A stretch of DNA of 64,000 nt from Orychophragmus violaceus (GCA_030180135.1 CM058233.1:26321615-26385614); one strand, 5' to 3'; positions 10,389 through 21,858 are shown, counted from the stretch's first letter. The notes: a model not told the origin generated them from the letters alone. Made by a program: numbers and translations.

Positions 10389-13300
10389 TTACATTTGAAT
10401 ATCTCTAATTCCTACAGCAGCAGTATGCAACTCGTGCTTAGGTCTCGGGAGTGGCTTTGTCAACGGGTCAGCCACGTTCTCATCAGTGGGAACTCTGCTG
10501 ACCATCACTTCACCTCTATTCACTATATCACGAATCAAGTGATACCTTCTCATAATATGTTTGGATTTCTGATGATGTCTCGGTTCCTTGGCTTGAGCAA
10601 TTGCACCATTGTTGTCACAATACAGTGTCAGAGGCTCAGTGGCATTTGGGAATACACCGAGTTCAATCAAGAAGTTCCTTATCCAAACACCTTCCTTCGC
10701 AGCTTCTGAAGCAGCGATGTATTCAGCTTCAGTTGTGGAATCTGCCACGGTGCTCTGCTTGGAGCTCTTCCAACTTACTGCACCGCCATTCAGACAGATA
10801 ATGTAACCAGATTGTGACCGGAAATCATCTTTATCTGTCTGAAAACTTGCATCCGTGAATCCACTCATTTCAAGCACTTCACTTCCTCCGTAAACCAAGA
10901 ACTTATCCTTAGTATTTCTCAAATACTTCAGGATATTCTTTACGGCAATCCAGTGACTCTCACCTGGATTAGACTGGTACCTACTCGTCATGCTTAGTGC
11001 ATAAGCAACATCAGGACGAGTACAGATCATGGCATACATGATAGATCCTATAGCCGAAGCATAAGGAATCCTATTCATGCGCTTAAGCTCATCAGGTGTT
11101 TTAGGACACTGATCCTTGCTTAGTGTAGCACCATGTATCATTGGCGTGAATCCTTTCTTGGATTTATCCATTCCGAATCGATGCAGGACTTTGTCTATAT
11201 AAGAATCTTGACAAAGTCCAACCAGCCTTTTAGATCTGTCTCTAAAGATTCGGATTCCAAGAACATACGCGGCTTCACCCATGTCCTTCATGGAAAAACA
11301 ACTTCCCAGCCAGTCTTTAACAGACTTCAGCATTGGAATATCATTTCCAAGAAGCAATATGTCATCGACATATAGGATAAGAAACGCCACTTTGCTCCCA
11401 CTAGTTTTCTTATACACACATTGTTCTTCCTTGTTTCTGATGAAGTCAAAATTCTTTATTGCTTCATCAAAACGAAGATTCCAACTCCTCGATGCTTGCT
11501 TCAATCCATAAATGGATTTGTGAAGCTTGCATACTTTCCCAGCATTCTTAGGATCAATGTAACCGTCAGGCTGTGTCATATACACATCCTCCTGCAAGAT
11601 TCCATTCAGGAAGGCGGTTTTCACATCCATCTGCCAAATCTCATAATCATAATAAGCGGCAGTTGCTAGGAGAATCCGAATTGATTTCATCATGGCCACT
11701 GGTGAATAGGTTTCATTATAGTCTATACCATGAATTTGCTTGAAACCTTTTGCCACCAACCTGGCCTTGTAAATCTGGACATTTCCATCCATGTCAATCT
11801 TCTTCTTGAAGATCCATTTACACTCAATGGCTTTAGAACCAGCGGGTAAATCAACCAGTGAAAACACTCGGTTGACAGACATGGAGTCTATCTCGGATTC
11901 AGTGGCTTCACGCCACTTTGAGGAGTCAGGGCCTATCATGGCTTCTGCAAAGTTCGAGGGTTCATCACCGTCAATGATCAAAAGATCATGGCAATTAGTC
12001 ACGAGGAATCCCTGATATCTATCGGGTTCGTGACGGATCCTTCCGGATCTTCGAACTTCAGGTACTTCAGGTTCAGGTTCTATTACAACTTCATGTAATT
12101 CATCCTGCTGTTCTTCCTCATTAGGCTGAACAGGTTCCTGTCCTTCTTGAATTTCATCAAGTTGTACCTTACTCCCACTATCTTTCTTAGAGAGAAATTC
12201 CCTCTCAAGAAAAGTACAATCCCGAGCAACAAAGATCTTGTTCTCGGATCGCAGATAGAAGTAAAAAGCCTTGGTATCCCTAGGATAACCAATGAAGTAG
12301 CATTTGTCAGATTTTGGTGTAAGCTTGTCTGAGATTAATCTTTTGACATATGCTTCACAACCCCAAATTCTGAGAAAAGACATTGCTGGAGCCATTCCAG
12401 TCCATAACTCATATGGTGTCTTTGCTACTGATTTTGATGGCACCCTGTTCAGTGTGAACGTTGCGGTCAGCAAAGCATATCCCCAAAGGGATATAGGAAG
12501 GTCTGTGTGACTCATCATGGATCGGACCATATCTAACAATGTCCGATTCCTTCTCTCAGATACACCATTCCACTGAGGTGTTCCAGGAGGTGTGAGTTGG
12601 GAGATGATCCCACACTCACTCAGATGATCACGGAATTCTTGGCTCAAGTATTCTCCTCCTCGGTCCGACCGAAGAGCCTTAATACTCTTACCAAGCTGGT
12701 TCTGTACTTCATTCTGGAATTCTTTGAACTTCTCAAAGGTTTCCGACTTATGTTTCATCAAGTAGACATATCCATATCTACTGAAATCATCAGTGAATGT
12801 AATGAAGTACTGATAGTTTCCTCTAGCATTTGTGGACATTGGGCCACACACGTCAGTATGTATCAGGCCCAATAGTTCACTGGCCCTTTCTGTAGGTTTA
12901 TTAAAAGGGGCCCTTGTCATTTTGCCCATTAGGCAAGATTCGCATTGCTCACAAGACTCAAAGTCAAATGAGCCCAAGAGTCCATTTGAATGGAGCCTCT
13001 TGACGCGTTTCTCACTAATGTGCCCCAAACGACAATGCCAGAGAAACGTTTCATTTTCTTCGTTAGATTTGAACCGTTTTGTATTAATGTTATATACTGG
13101 AGTAGATTGATCCAGCATGTACAGCCCATTAACAAGAGGGGCACAGCCATAGAACATATCATTGAGATTAAAGGAACACAATTTATTCTTAATAGAAAAA
13201 TCAAATCCTTGTAAATCCAACAATGAAACTGAAATGATATTTCTGCTTATAGCAGGTACAAAATAACAATTCTCAAGTTCTAAAATCAATCCAGAAGGTA

Positions 13301-14351
13301 AAGATAACAAGTAAGTGCCAACGGCCAGTGCTGGAACCTTCGCTCCATTGCCAACCCGCAACTCTACTTGCCCTTGCTTCAACCTTCTACTGTTGCTGAG
13401 CGCCTGCACATTAGTACAAATATGAGCCCCACATCCAGTATCTAATACCCAAGTGGTATTATCAGAAGTAGTAGTATTTACTTCAATAACAAAAATACCT
13501 GAAGATGTAGTCGCGAAGGAATTCTTCTTCTCCTTCAGACTTTCCTGGTATTTCTTACAGTCCCTGCGATAATGCCCTGCCTCTTTGCAAAAGTGGCAGA
13601 TATCAGAAGGCCCAGCTTTAGACACGGGCTTGGGTTTGGCCTTTTCGTTGTGGACAGCCTTGCCCTTTCCCTTGTCTGCAGCAGATTTCTTAAAACCCTT
13701 GCCCTTCTGCACCATGAGTACAGACGGGTCCTTGGCCTTCTTCAGATTAGGTTCTGCAGTCTTGAGCATACCATGTAGCTCAGGCAAAGTCTTTGTCAAC
13801 CCATGCATATTATAGTTCAAGGTGAACTGGTCATATGCAGGAGTAAGAGACTGCAGAACGATATCACAAGCAAGCTCTTGGCTTATAGGACAGTCGAGTC
13901 TAGTCAAATGATCGAGATAACCCATCATTTTCAGAACATGTGGACTCACTGCTGCATCCTTAGCCATTTTACAGTCTAAGAGATTCTTAACAGTTTGGAA
14001 TCTCTCTGTACGAGCCTGCTCCTGAAACAACGCTTTCAGGTTTGCCATCAGTTCCATGGGACAAGTCAGGCCTTCCCACTGAATCTGCAGATCGGGAGCC
14101 ATTGTCGCCAACATTAGGCAAACCACGTCATTAGCATCTGAAGAATGCGTATCCCAAGCATTCTTCACAGCTTGTGTGGCATTATTCGCAGGTCTAGGGG
14201 GGAGAACTCTTTCAAGGACATAAGCCTTCTTCTCCTGCCTGAGCACAAGTCTCAGGTTCCTGGACCAGTTCAGGAAGTTTAATCCGTTCAGTTTGTCCTT
14301 CTCAAGGGCAGACCGGATCGAGAAAGTGTTTTGAGTTGTTGTGCTTGACAT
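10389..14351 (-). CDS. copia gag-pol polyprotein, intact (1320 aa)
   Basis: A single uninterrupted frame. Gag (1-~250) ends with the zinc knuckle CHFCKEAGHYRRDC at 252-265. The protease has WVLDTGCGAH with active-site Asp 304. The integrase has zinc ligands at His439, His444, Cys467 and Cys470 and the DDE triad Asp500, Asp563 and Glu599. The RT has KWIFKKKID near 845, YGLKQASRSW near 948 and YVDD at 994-997. RNase H has Asp1167, Glu1210 and Asp1246, with ADPLTKPL at 1294-1301. Every catalytic motif I could check is present. The start at 14351 follows a TTTCAGCT stretch shared with the family, and no upstream Met is conserved. The order PR-INT-RT-RH defines Ty1/copia. The protein is probably competent for autonomous transposition (inference). 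Confidence 0.96.
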   Translation of the reverse strand: MSSTTTQNTFSIRSALEKDKLNGLNFLNWSRNLRLVLRQEKKAYVLERVLPPRPANNATQAVKNAWDTHSSDANDVVCLMLATMAPDLQIQWEGLTCPMELMANLKALFQEQARTERFQTVKNLLDCKMAKDAAVSPHVLKMMGYLDHLTRLDCPISQELACDIVLQSLTPAYDQFTLNYNMHGLTKTLPELHGMLKTAEPNLKKAKDPSVLMVQKGKGFKKSAADKGKGKAVHNEKAKPKPVSKAGPSDICHFCKEAGHYRRDCKKYQESLKEKKNSFATTSSGIFVIEVNTTTSDNTTWVLDTGCGAHICTNVQALSNSRRLKQGQVELRVGNGAKVPALAVGTYLLSLPSGLILELENCYFVPAISRNIISVSLLDLQGFDFSIKNKLCSFNLNDMFYGCAPLVNGLYMLDQSTPVYNINTKRFKSNEENETFLWHCRLGHISEKRVKRLHSNGLLGSFDFESCEQCESCLMGKMTRAPFNKPTERASELLGLIHTDVCGPMSTNARGNYQYFITFTDDFSRYGYVYLMKHKSETFEKFKEFQNEVQNQLGKSIKALRSDRGGEYLSQEFRDHLSECGIISQLTPPGTPQWNGVSERRNRTLLDMVRSMMSHTDLPISLWGYALLTATFTLNRVPSKSVAKTPYELWTGMAPAMSFLRIWGCEAYVKRLISDKLTPKSDKCYFIGYPRDTKAFYFYLRSENKIFVARDCTFLEREFLSKKDSGSKVQLDEIQEGQEPVQPNEEEQQDELHEVVIEPEPEVPEVRRSGRIRHEPDRYQGFLVTNCHDLLIIDGDEPSNFAEAMIGPDSSKWREATESEIDSMSVNRVFSLVDLPAGSKAIECKWIFKKKIDMDGNVQIYKARLVAKGFKQIHGIDYNETYSPVAMMKSIRILLATAAYYDYEIWQMDVKTAFLNGILQEDVYMTQPDGYIDPKNAGKVCKLHKSIYGLKQASRSWNLRFDEAIKNFDFIRNKEEQCVYKKTSGSKVAFLILYVDDILLLGNDIPMLKSVKDWLGSCFSMKDMGEAAYVLGIRIFRDRSKRLVGLCQDSYIDKVLHRFGMDKSKKGFTPMIHGATLSKDQCPKTPDELKRMNRIPYASAIGSIMYAMICTRPDVAYALSMTSRYQSNPGESHWIAVKNILKYLRNTKDKFLVYGGSEVLEMSGFTDASFQTDKDDFRSQSGYIICLNGGAVSWKSSKQSTVADSTTEAEYIAASEAAKEGVWIRNFLIELGVFPNATEPLTLYCDNNGAIAQAKEPRHHQKSKHIMRRYHLIRDIVNRGEVMVSRVPTDENVADPLTKPLPRPKHELHTAAVGIRDIQM

Positions 14352-15777
14352 AGCTGAAATTATGAGACAATAGAGTTTTAGTTATTTAGTTCATAAAAGA
14401 GTAATCTTAAAAGCTTATAAGAAAACTCGCATTGCATTCAAAATTTCTTTGTTTAACCTCATAAGAATGCAATGATTCCGAGACCCATGTTCAACCAAAA
14501 CCAAAATGGGCCACTGGCCGTCACCCGGAATTAGCTTTACTTGGTAAGCATGCACACAGCTAGTTATATTTATATAACTCTCGGTTGTGGATTGGGCCCA
14601 AGGCCCAATTCACCAAATGTCTCAAGGCCCGGGACTCCCGATGGCCCAGTCAAGGAAACCAATCTCTTACAGCCAAATAATCACTAAAGTCTGGGACTCC
14701 CAATGAAATTAGTGACTATATACTACTTTACTTACGCAAAAACAGACACCTCACACTGTAAGCCATGTCTGTAATTGAATAAGCGTTAAGTAGCTGACAA
14801 GATTGGGCAAGACATCCAAGCTTGATATTGGTTTTGAGGATTTTAGGTTTTCTTTCCAAAAATAGAAGATTACTATTTTGGGAAACTTACTTATTTTAGA
14901 AACTTTCTAAATCTAGAAACATGCTAAAATAGAAATTTCTAATTTAATATTTTATTAAAGTTTTCGGTTGGGTCACAAATTATAGGCCCAATTCTTGGTC
15001 CAAGACCACAGAATTCCAATTGGCCCAATAATTTGACATAACCGAGTCAGTTCATTAATTCTGGTCCAAGACCAAATTAACTACTAAATCCAACTGGTTA
15101 TTTACTAAACCAGACCAGCTCTAAATTATTTGGTCCAACCAAATCAAACTTAGACCAGCCTTCGGTTTAGGTTAAAATTCAATTTTGAATTTAAATCCGG
15201 TTTAGCCAGAAATTAAATAATACCAATTGTATTAAATAATTTCCAGCAAACCGCGATTTGGGTTAACCGCTTGAACCACCAATTAAATTGGATCGGTTCG
15301 GTTAAGTCCAAAATCAGGAAGAAACACCTTGTGTTTTAGCCAATTTTGACCTAACCTGCGGTTTAAGCTAAAGCTGACAATGAACCACAATCGGTTTGAT
15401 CGGTTCATTGTCGCGGGTTTGGGAAGAACGAACCGCGAAGCTCGGTTGAACCGATTGGCTACTCGCGGACCGTATCTCTCGCCAGTGTATCGATCGATAT
15501 CACGCTCCTGCGTCGATTGATACCGGCGTGCATCAGCTCGTTGCGATCGGGTCATCGGGACATCGAGAAGCAATCGATCCGATTCATATCGATCGATATC
15601 TCGCTCCCTCGTCGATCGACACGGGCGATCACATCGCATACCGATGGGTTTCAATCGGATTATGCGATTCATATACTTAGGTTTTTAAGTTTTCTAATCA
15701 AATTTCTTAAGCCAAATTCGATTCTAAACATTAAAACAACCTAAATATGATCCAAACAGCAAAAACCTAACGACCTT
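14352..15777 (-). other. copia B leader, CGATCG motif pairs
   Basis: The untranslated leader is unusually long, about 1.43 kb. It contains two GGGAGTCCC boxes (14631-14639 and 14693-14701, opposite strand), an AT-rich middle and, near the PBS, four CGATCG-type cores in two pairs (15491/15514 and 15590/15613, each 23 bp apart). Across the cores runs an open frame (15283-15672, 129 codons) that partly matches one at 24388-24633 in the sister copy. The leader ends TTTCAGCT before the gag ATG, resembling a 3' splice site. Confidence 0.65.
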
Positions 15778-15789
15778 GCTCTGATACCA
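15778..15789 (-). other. primer-binding site of copia B (tRNA-iMet)
   Basis: TGGTATCAGAGC on the minus strand, one base from the 5' LTR, is complementary to the 3' end of initiator methionine tRNA. Confidence 0.92.
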
Positions 15790-15790
15790 C

Positions 15791-16415
15791 TGTAGGATTA
15801 TGTGTGTTCATTGGTGTAATTATCAGATTACAACCTAACATAATCAACTAGGATTGAATCATAAACAGATCAGGATCATTACCTTGTGATTGCAGCGGAT
15901 TGATCAAAGGAATATCGAGATCTGTAAGAGCTGATGATAACCGGCTCCTCCTAGGTATCCACACTCTTACAAGCTACTGGATCAGGCTGCTAGACCAAAG
16001 TTGGAACAACAGAGAGAGAGAGGACGGCCAGACCTAAAAGAAATCGCAGACCCTTAGGCTTAATGGCGCCTCTCTCTTGCTTATATGGGCCCAAGTAATT
16101 AAACTAATGGCCTATTAGGCTTTTGGGCCCAAGACCCAAATCAGACAAAAGACTGTCTTTTGTCTGGCCCAATTCTCTGTACAAATACAGTAAATGCCTT
16201 GCATCTTACCGTATTAATTCCATTTAACTTTCCCGTTAGCTATGGTGTGTGACCCTTTGGGATCATACAATACTGGTAATAAGTCCTAAACTTATAGATC
16301 AAGAGCGGACTCTAGCAAGTCATCATGATCACCCAGTATTTATGACTTATGTCTGATCTCGACACTTATCATACTTTCTAGAGATAGTACAGTAGATTTC
16401 AGGACATTCCCAACA
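15791..16415 (-). repeat. 5' LTR of copia B (625 bp)
   Basis: Differs from the 3' LTR at three substitutions I could find. It also lacks 16 bases after AACTAGGAT near 15854, a region close to the LTR's 3' end in element orientation, outside the promoter boxes. Confidence 0.95.
16080..16131 (-). promoter_or_regulatory. LTR promoter of copia B
   Basis: In element orientation two TGGGCCCA boxes (16124-16131 and 16086-16093) precede a TATATAAG-like box (16080-16086). TGGGCC boxes are known plant site II/TCP-type elements, so this is the likely start-site region. No start site can be fixed from sequence alone. Confidence 0.55.
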
Positions 16416-17475
16416 GGTTCTCCTCGGCCATGTTGGCCTCCACAGTAGGAACTCGTTCAACCAGCTCACAGACGGAGTCGTAGGAGCAAACCAAGCAGTG
16501 AGTCCGCAGCTCCACTCACAGGCTGCGAAGGAAGCGACGTACCTGAGCCGGCTCGTCCTCAACATCTCATCCCACGTAACGTCTGAGACGGTCAAACTCT
16601 GCCTCGTACTCACAGACCGTCTTGCGGCCTTGGACCAAGTTCAGATACTTGCCTTCCATACGATCCCGAGCCTCAGCTGGGAAGTACTTCCGGTTGAACT
16701 CGATCTCAAAGTCAGCAAACGAGTCAATGAGACCCTTGGTGCGCCTGTCCACTGACAGCCACCAGTTATGCGCATCCCCTTCCAGGAAGTAGACTGCAAT
16801 GTCCTTCCGGTAGTCCTCTGGACACCGGGTAGATCGGAAGTTCCGGACAAGCCGTGACTTCCACTCATCAGCCTCAAGTGGGTCTGCACTTCCCTTGAAG
16901 TGTTTTGTGCCCAGCTTGGTGATGTGGCCAAGTACATTGAGATAGTCCACCTTTCGGTTCTTTCTGGGAACCGGTGACTATATCACTACTACGTCCGGCT
17001 TCTCATCACTAAGGTCCTTGGTCTCCACGACCTTGGCCTTAGGCTCCTCAGCAACCGGCTTCTGACCAGAAGTGATATTCTGGTTCAGTACCGTTAGCTG
17101 GTCCATGACCGCCTTTAGCATGGTCCAAATCTGGCCGATGTTCGGGACCGCGGTCAATGGCTCACCACCACCGCCCGTAGCATCATCCGCCTCATGGCCG
17201 GTCTCAGTCTGAGCCGCATGAGATGAGGACTCGCCCACTTTCTCATGTCCACCCCCAACTTGGACTTCCGGTTCATCAACCCTAGTCGTGTTGTGAGCGT
17301 TTGGATCAGTGGGTCCAGTGCTCTTCTGGGTAACCTCAGGACCGGTTAACCTAGGTTGGACAGGCGTGGTCTGGTTCTTGGATCCTTGTCCGTTTCCATC
17401 CACCTCCTTGTCCTTAGTACGCTTTGACTTGCTTTTTCCAACTTGAAGATTCAACAAGTTAGTCATTCCACACAA
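16416..17475 (-). pseudogene. element D gag, N-terminal part
   Basis: Minus strand from an ATG at 17475. A basic, low-complexity start (KSKSKRTKDKE) and a Pro/Thr/Gly-rich stretch are followed by a retrotransposon gag domain: FKGSADPLEADEW, WWLSVDRRT, FNRKYFPAEARDRMEGKYLNL and YEAEFDRL. In-frame stops lie at 16978-16980, 16567-16569 and 16516-16518. The frame meets the zinc-knuckle part at 8909 once the copia and one TSD are removed. Confidence 0.85.
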
Positions 17476-17589
17476 GCAATCTCCAAGTCCTAAAACAAGT
17501 CTAACAATTTCTACACGGACATCTAACCCGAACGAGTGGTGTAGCCCCTAACCCATAGCCTAGGAAATAACTCCGCTCTGATACCAACT
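17476..17589 (-). other. element D leader with tRNA-iMet PBS
   Basis: The PBS TGGTATCAGAGC (minus strand) is at 17575-17586, three bases from the 5' LTR. The leader is short, about 0.1 kb, in contrast to the copia leaders. Confidence 0.85.
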
Positions 17590-19454
17590 TGAAACACCCC
17601 ATCCCGGCCATAGGCACGAGACGGATGTCTCACTATCCAAACCATTCTAAGTTGAGGTTCGTTTGTAAACCTCAACCCTAACTGTTCCATACTTAGAAAA
17701 TTCTATTCAATCATTCATTTCCATTCATTCATTTCATTCCAATAATAAAAGGTACCAATACAATGTAGTCAATCCGCATTATGCTAATAGTATTCGGTCC
17801 TAATACAATGTCTATCACTAAACACACCACTCATCACGTGGTCCTTATGTCCGCGCCTAGGATGAATCATCCCCATGATCCTCCTTATAACCTGAAAGCC
17901 AAACAATACATGAATCATCTTTATACAAGTTAGTCAATTAACCTAACAATTATATGATTCTATATGTTCCCATATTTCCCATTCAATCTGCAGCCTAAGA
18001 TTATATCACATTAACCTTAACGTTCCATGTACTAGCCAAAAACGAAACCGGACTACCATTCGGTCCAAACCGCATCGCGTCCGTATGGTCATTCACGGAC
18101 GACCTTATGCTCGTCCGCATACGTCCGTGCGATCGTCCCGGTGTGTCTGTGCGGTCGTCCGTAGACGCCCGTACGATCGTCCGCGTGTGTCCGTGACGTG
18201 TCGACATTGCTACCTTACGGTCGAGTCTGCGTACGTCCGTACGTACGTTCACGGTCGAACGCGTTACTGTCCCGAACGATGTCACGGTCGACCCGCGATC
18301 GTACCACAGTTGTTCCGCGGTCATGGCAGCCGATCGTCCGCGAACGGTTGCGACTGTTCGCACGAACGGATGCGATCGTTCCGCGGATGGTTACAAACGA
18401 TCCTTACGTCCGTGCGTCCGACCATGGCCACGCTTAGCGACCCACGTCCGTCCTTAGACGTTCGTGGTGTAAGACCGGCACACGCACTGGCCAACTTCAC
18501 GGCCGACCACGGTTTTCCCGATCTCCCTTGATTGGTTCATACTCGGTCCGGTCATGCTTTTAGTCTCACGGTTCTCGACTTAACCGTCCCCCTAGACGGT
18601 CCGTTAAACCGTCCGGACAACATGACCCTTTGGGACCCGATGCATGATTACAACTGCGCCCAACCGCTTATGACCATTATCACGACCAAGGCCTTTGGCC
18701 GGTGGTGTATGGCTTGAACATGAATGCTCAAGGCCGAGTATAGGTTCTCCCTATAACCGGTCCTATTCAAAAAAGAGAAGAAGAAAAATCCGGCCACACA
18801 TTCAATCCGGCCGCTTGGCCCATTGGCTTGGCCGTGGCCGACAAAGAAAGGGGCTCGGATGTACCTTAGATGTAGTGGTTGATTTGCCATGATCCTTGGC
18901 CGTTTCTCCAGCCATGGTCTCCTACCCAATTTGCCTTTCTCAACCACCAAACGCTTCTTTGATAGCCGGCCTTCTTCCTCTTGAATCCGGCCAAACTCTC
19001 TCTCTCTTTTACTCATGATTTTATGGCTTTTGCCTTAGAGAATTCTGGGATTGTTTCCCTTGTATGTGTCTGCGCAAAAATGGCCTCCAAGGATCTTATT
19101 TATACACCCAAAATCACCCCATAACCGCCCCAAGGAACAGTTGTCTTTTGGCTTGCGAATGGACACAATGGCCATTGGTGACACTAGCTGGTCAGCTGAC
19201 TTCACACTCCTACACTCCAGCTTAGCAGAGCTAAGCTGGCCTTCAGCTTCCCTAGCTGTTCAGCTCAGCCGTCCAGCTCATTTGAGCTAAACCCTTTGCT
19301 TCCAGCTACTTTTCCTTTAGGTCAAACTCCCGTCCAGATGAGCTTGACCTTGTTCTGCCCATGGAACACTCTTTTAGATCCTTTGGATCGTGAGTTTGGT
19401 CTTCTGGTTCCACGGACAGCCCAACCGGCCCTTAGGCCGGTTTGGGATGTTACA
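17590..19454 (-). repeat. 5' LTR of element D (1865 bp)
   Basis: On the plus strand begins TGAAACACCCC and ends GATGTTACA. It contains a CpG-dense tract at about 18066-18475 and a segment of repeated CAGCT/AGCTGAGC words at 19180-19320. Only the inner 551 bp of its partner LTR is visible at 4450-5000. Short open frames inside it (for example 18085-18531) have no recognisable domain. Confidence 0.88.
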
Positions 19455-20346
19455 CGGTTGGGCAGACCCAATTTTGTCCAAATCTGATGTTTTTGCTCAG
19501 GAGAAGGTCTAGAAACCTCATATATTGTTCCCTAGAATTCCTATGAGGTCTAAACATGAGCAGAATGTGGTCAAATGCATGGTGGTGATGGTTAAGGAGC
19601 TGAATGAAACTCCACCAGCTGATGCCTCACGAGTTCACCCTTGTGTGCAGAGATATGCAAAGAAGATGATCTCTACTGATGGAGATTTGAAAGAAGGGGT
19701 GATGATTGTATCTAAGCGAGTCAGTTTTGTGTTGCTGAATCAGATTCAAGAGAAGCTTCCAGATCCATGAGTCTTTGCACTAGACTGCTCATTCTTCGAG
19801 GACAACTTCAAACACTCTCTGTGTGATTTGGGATCTGGTGTGAATCTCATGCCATACTCTGTGGCTGTAAGGTTGGGGTTGCTGGACTTCAAACAAACTA
19901 GGATCTCTCTAATCCTAGCTGATCGATCGAAGAGGATCCCAGAAGGAGTTCTTGAGGACATCCCTATCAGAGTTGGAAACTACTTGATTCCAACAGACTT
20001 CGTGGTGCTGAAATATGATATGGAACCGGATGATCCTTTGCTACTTGGCAGACCCTTCTTAGCTACGGCTGGAGCAGTGATTGATGTGAGGCATGGTCTT
20101 ATTGATCTCCACCTGGGAGATGAGCCTCTACATTTCAAGATGGATAAGCTGCGAAAACCCACAATTGATGGTCAAGCCTTCAGTGTTCAGCTAGAGCAAG
20201 AAGTTCAGATTAGTGAGGCTACAATGTCTGATATTGGAGAAGAGAAGATGGTGGTTCTTCAGGAATCTACTCTAACATCTTCAGAGCCTGCAACTGCTCC
20301 TAAGAAGAAAGCTCCAAACATCAGACATCCACCAAAGCGAAGGTAG
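19455..20346 (+). pseudogene. Athila E gag-protease fragment
   Basis: A single frame with a nonsense codon early on and another at 19768-19770 (TGA where the related copy has a Gly codon). Retroviral-type aspartic protease features: SLCDLGSGVNLMPYS (Asp-Leu-Gly active site), LGRPFLATAGAVIDV and LRKPTIDGQAF. After the protease the protein runs into a Lys/Pro-rich end instead of RT. It corresponds to 47604-48416 of Athila H. Confidence 0.85.
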
Positions 20347-21858
20347 GCATCCTCTAAACTCAATCATCCTAACCACATTGATGTGAATAAAGGGAAACGC
20401 TCTATCCCACCCAAGCTACGCTCCCGCCCTGACTCTATTCCCTCAATCCTTAGACAGTCTCATGCTGCAACCGCTTACACACTGCTATGGATGATAAGAC
20501 TTTCACAGAGGCACTCACAGCCTCTGTCGACACCCCCAGGAGCCTGATCTTCTACCCATAGTCAAGCTAATGACTAAAAACAAGCGCTGAGTGGGAGGCA
20601 ACCCACTGTTGGGTCAGTTTTTCTTTTCTTTTTGATTTTTGGTTTTGTTTCTTTTATTTTTATGGTTTTTGGTGTTTCAGAACGTGATGAACAAGATTGC
20701 ATACAGCAATGTCGATCGACACCCTTCAGTGTCGGTTGACACCAAATTCAAAAAGACGGACCATAATCGAGGAAGCTCGATTCGGATCAGATTTGTGTCG
20801 ACCAGATTCTTGTGTCGTTCGACACTGGTTGTGTGTCGGTCGATACCATCCGTGACTGCAGGTAAGGTTTCTGATTTTCCGAGCTTTTCGCTGGTTATAC
20901 CTTGTTCTCCCGAACCCAAGCTGCGAGAACACTGGGGACAGTGTTGTTTAAGTGTGGGGGAGGTAGTTACTGACCACCGTTTGCTTTCTTTCCTTAGAGT
21001 CAGTTCTTTATTTTCAAAATTATTTTATTGAGTCAAAATTGGTATGAAACTATGATTTTCCGAGGAAATTTTCGCTGGAACAGGAACTATGTGACCATTG
21101 GACAGACCTGAAGTAGCTCTATGACTGTTAGAAAACCACACACTGATCAGCCTATCAAGGACACCCATATCTTCTCAGGTATTCAGAAGATCCACTACTA
21201 ACTTCACCTCTAATCTTGACTATATTTTCTCACTTAGGGGCTTGGTATCTCTGGATCGGATTCCTCTGACGTACTTGACACAGCTTGTAAACCTGTTTGA
21301 GTATGGTTCCCTTCTCCCCTCCTTTGAAAGTAAGAAGAAGTACACTTCGGATAAGCTAGTAGCTTCGAAGTGGTCACGGGAGTGGTAGAGACCCCTATTA
21401 CCTCTTGTGTATCCATGGAAATATGTCCAAAGTACACCCCGAATAAAAAGGGAAGAGCACTGATAGAAAAAATAAAATGATACCCAATGGGGGAAAAACA
21501 GTTGCTAAGGGAGAAAGGGAGAACAAAGGAACCAGAAACCGACAGTTTGGTGGTCAGCTACTGACTGGGTTGAGTCCATGTGTCCTCTGATCGATACTCC
21601 CTTTGTGAGAGCACACTTAATTGTACACGGAGGTTAGTGTGGTGAATTTGGATGCTCTGTCTTAATTGTGGAGTTTACTTGGGACAGTTGCTAAGTGTGG
21701 GGGAAGTACATTGTGGTATTGATCTCTGCAGGGATGTTTTCAGTGGCTCACTAAGTGAATGTGAATACGAATGTTCCTAAGACGAAATGAGTTTATGTGT
21801 TTTCAAACCTCTTTCTCATTGCTTTGGTTCGTTATTTGCTTGAGGGCAAGCAAAGGCT
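20347..21858 (+). other. Athila E 3' noncoding region with hairpin and PPT-like tracts
   Basis: The hairpin AGTGGG-aggcaa-CCCACT at 20590-20607 is identical to that at 48459-48476. CGATCG-type pairs lie at 20713/20733 and 20816/20837. Two internal copies of AAGTGTGGGGGA(A/G)G at 20950-20962 and 21693-21706 precede the true PPT. Possible splice signals (TTTCAG near 20676, CAGGTAAGG near 20860) are present. No ORF-1/env-like frame is found. Confidence 0.7.

Larger units (their letters stand above)
8915..16415 (-). mobile_element. complete Ty1/copia element B, TSD GGTTC
   Basis: Bounded by LTRs 8915-9555 and 15791-16415 and by the target duplication GGTTC at 8910-8914 and 16416-16420. The element is 7501 bp long. 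It has a tRNA-iMet PBS, a 1.4-kb leader, one intact 1320-codon gag-pol frame, a 0.8-kb 3' noncoding region and a PPT. The LTRs differ by three substitutions and a 16-bp deletion in the right copy. It belongs to the same family as the copy at 23618-31145 and is inserted in the gag of a chromovirus. Confidence 0.97.
4450..19454 (-). mobile_element. chromovirus-type Ty3/gypsy element D, decayed, carrying copia B
   Basis: From right to left on the minus strand: a complete 5' LTR (17590-19454), tRNA-iMet PBS, gag, three zinc knuckles, protease, RT, RNase H, integrase, a degenerate chromodomain, PPT and the inner 551 bp of the 3' LTR. Gag through the integrase core stay in one frame once the 7501-bp copia at 8915-16415 and one 5-bp TSD are discounted, because 7506 is divisible by three. 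Several nonsense codons and at least one frameshift inactivate it. Its right end lies within an Athila protease frame. Confidence 0.9.

Noticed and set aside
18085..18531. 148-codon plus-strand frame in the chromovirus LTR
   Set aside because: Arg/Ser-rich translation of the CpG-dense tract, with overlapping frames on both strands; no domain and it lies inside an LTR.
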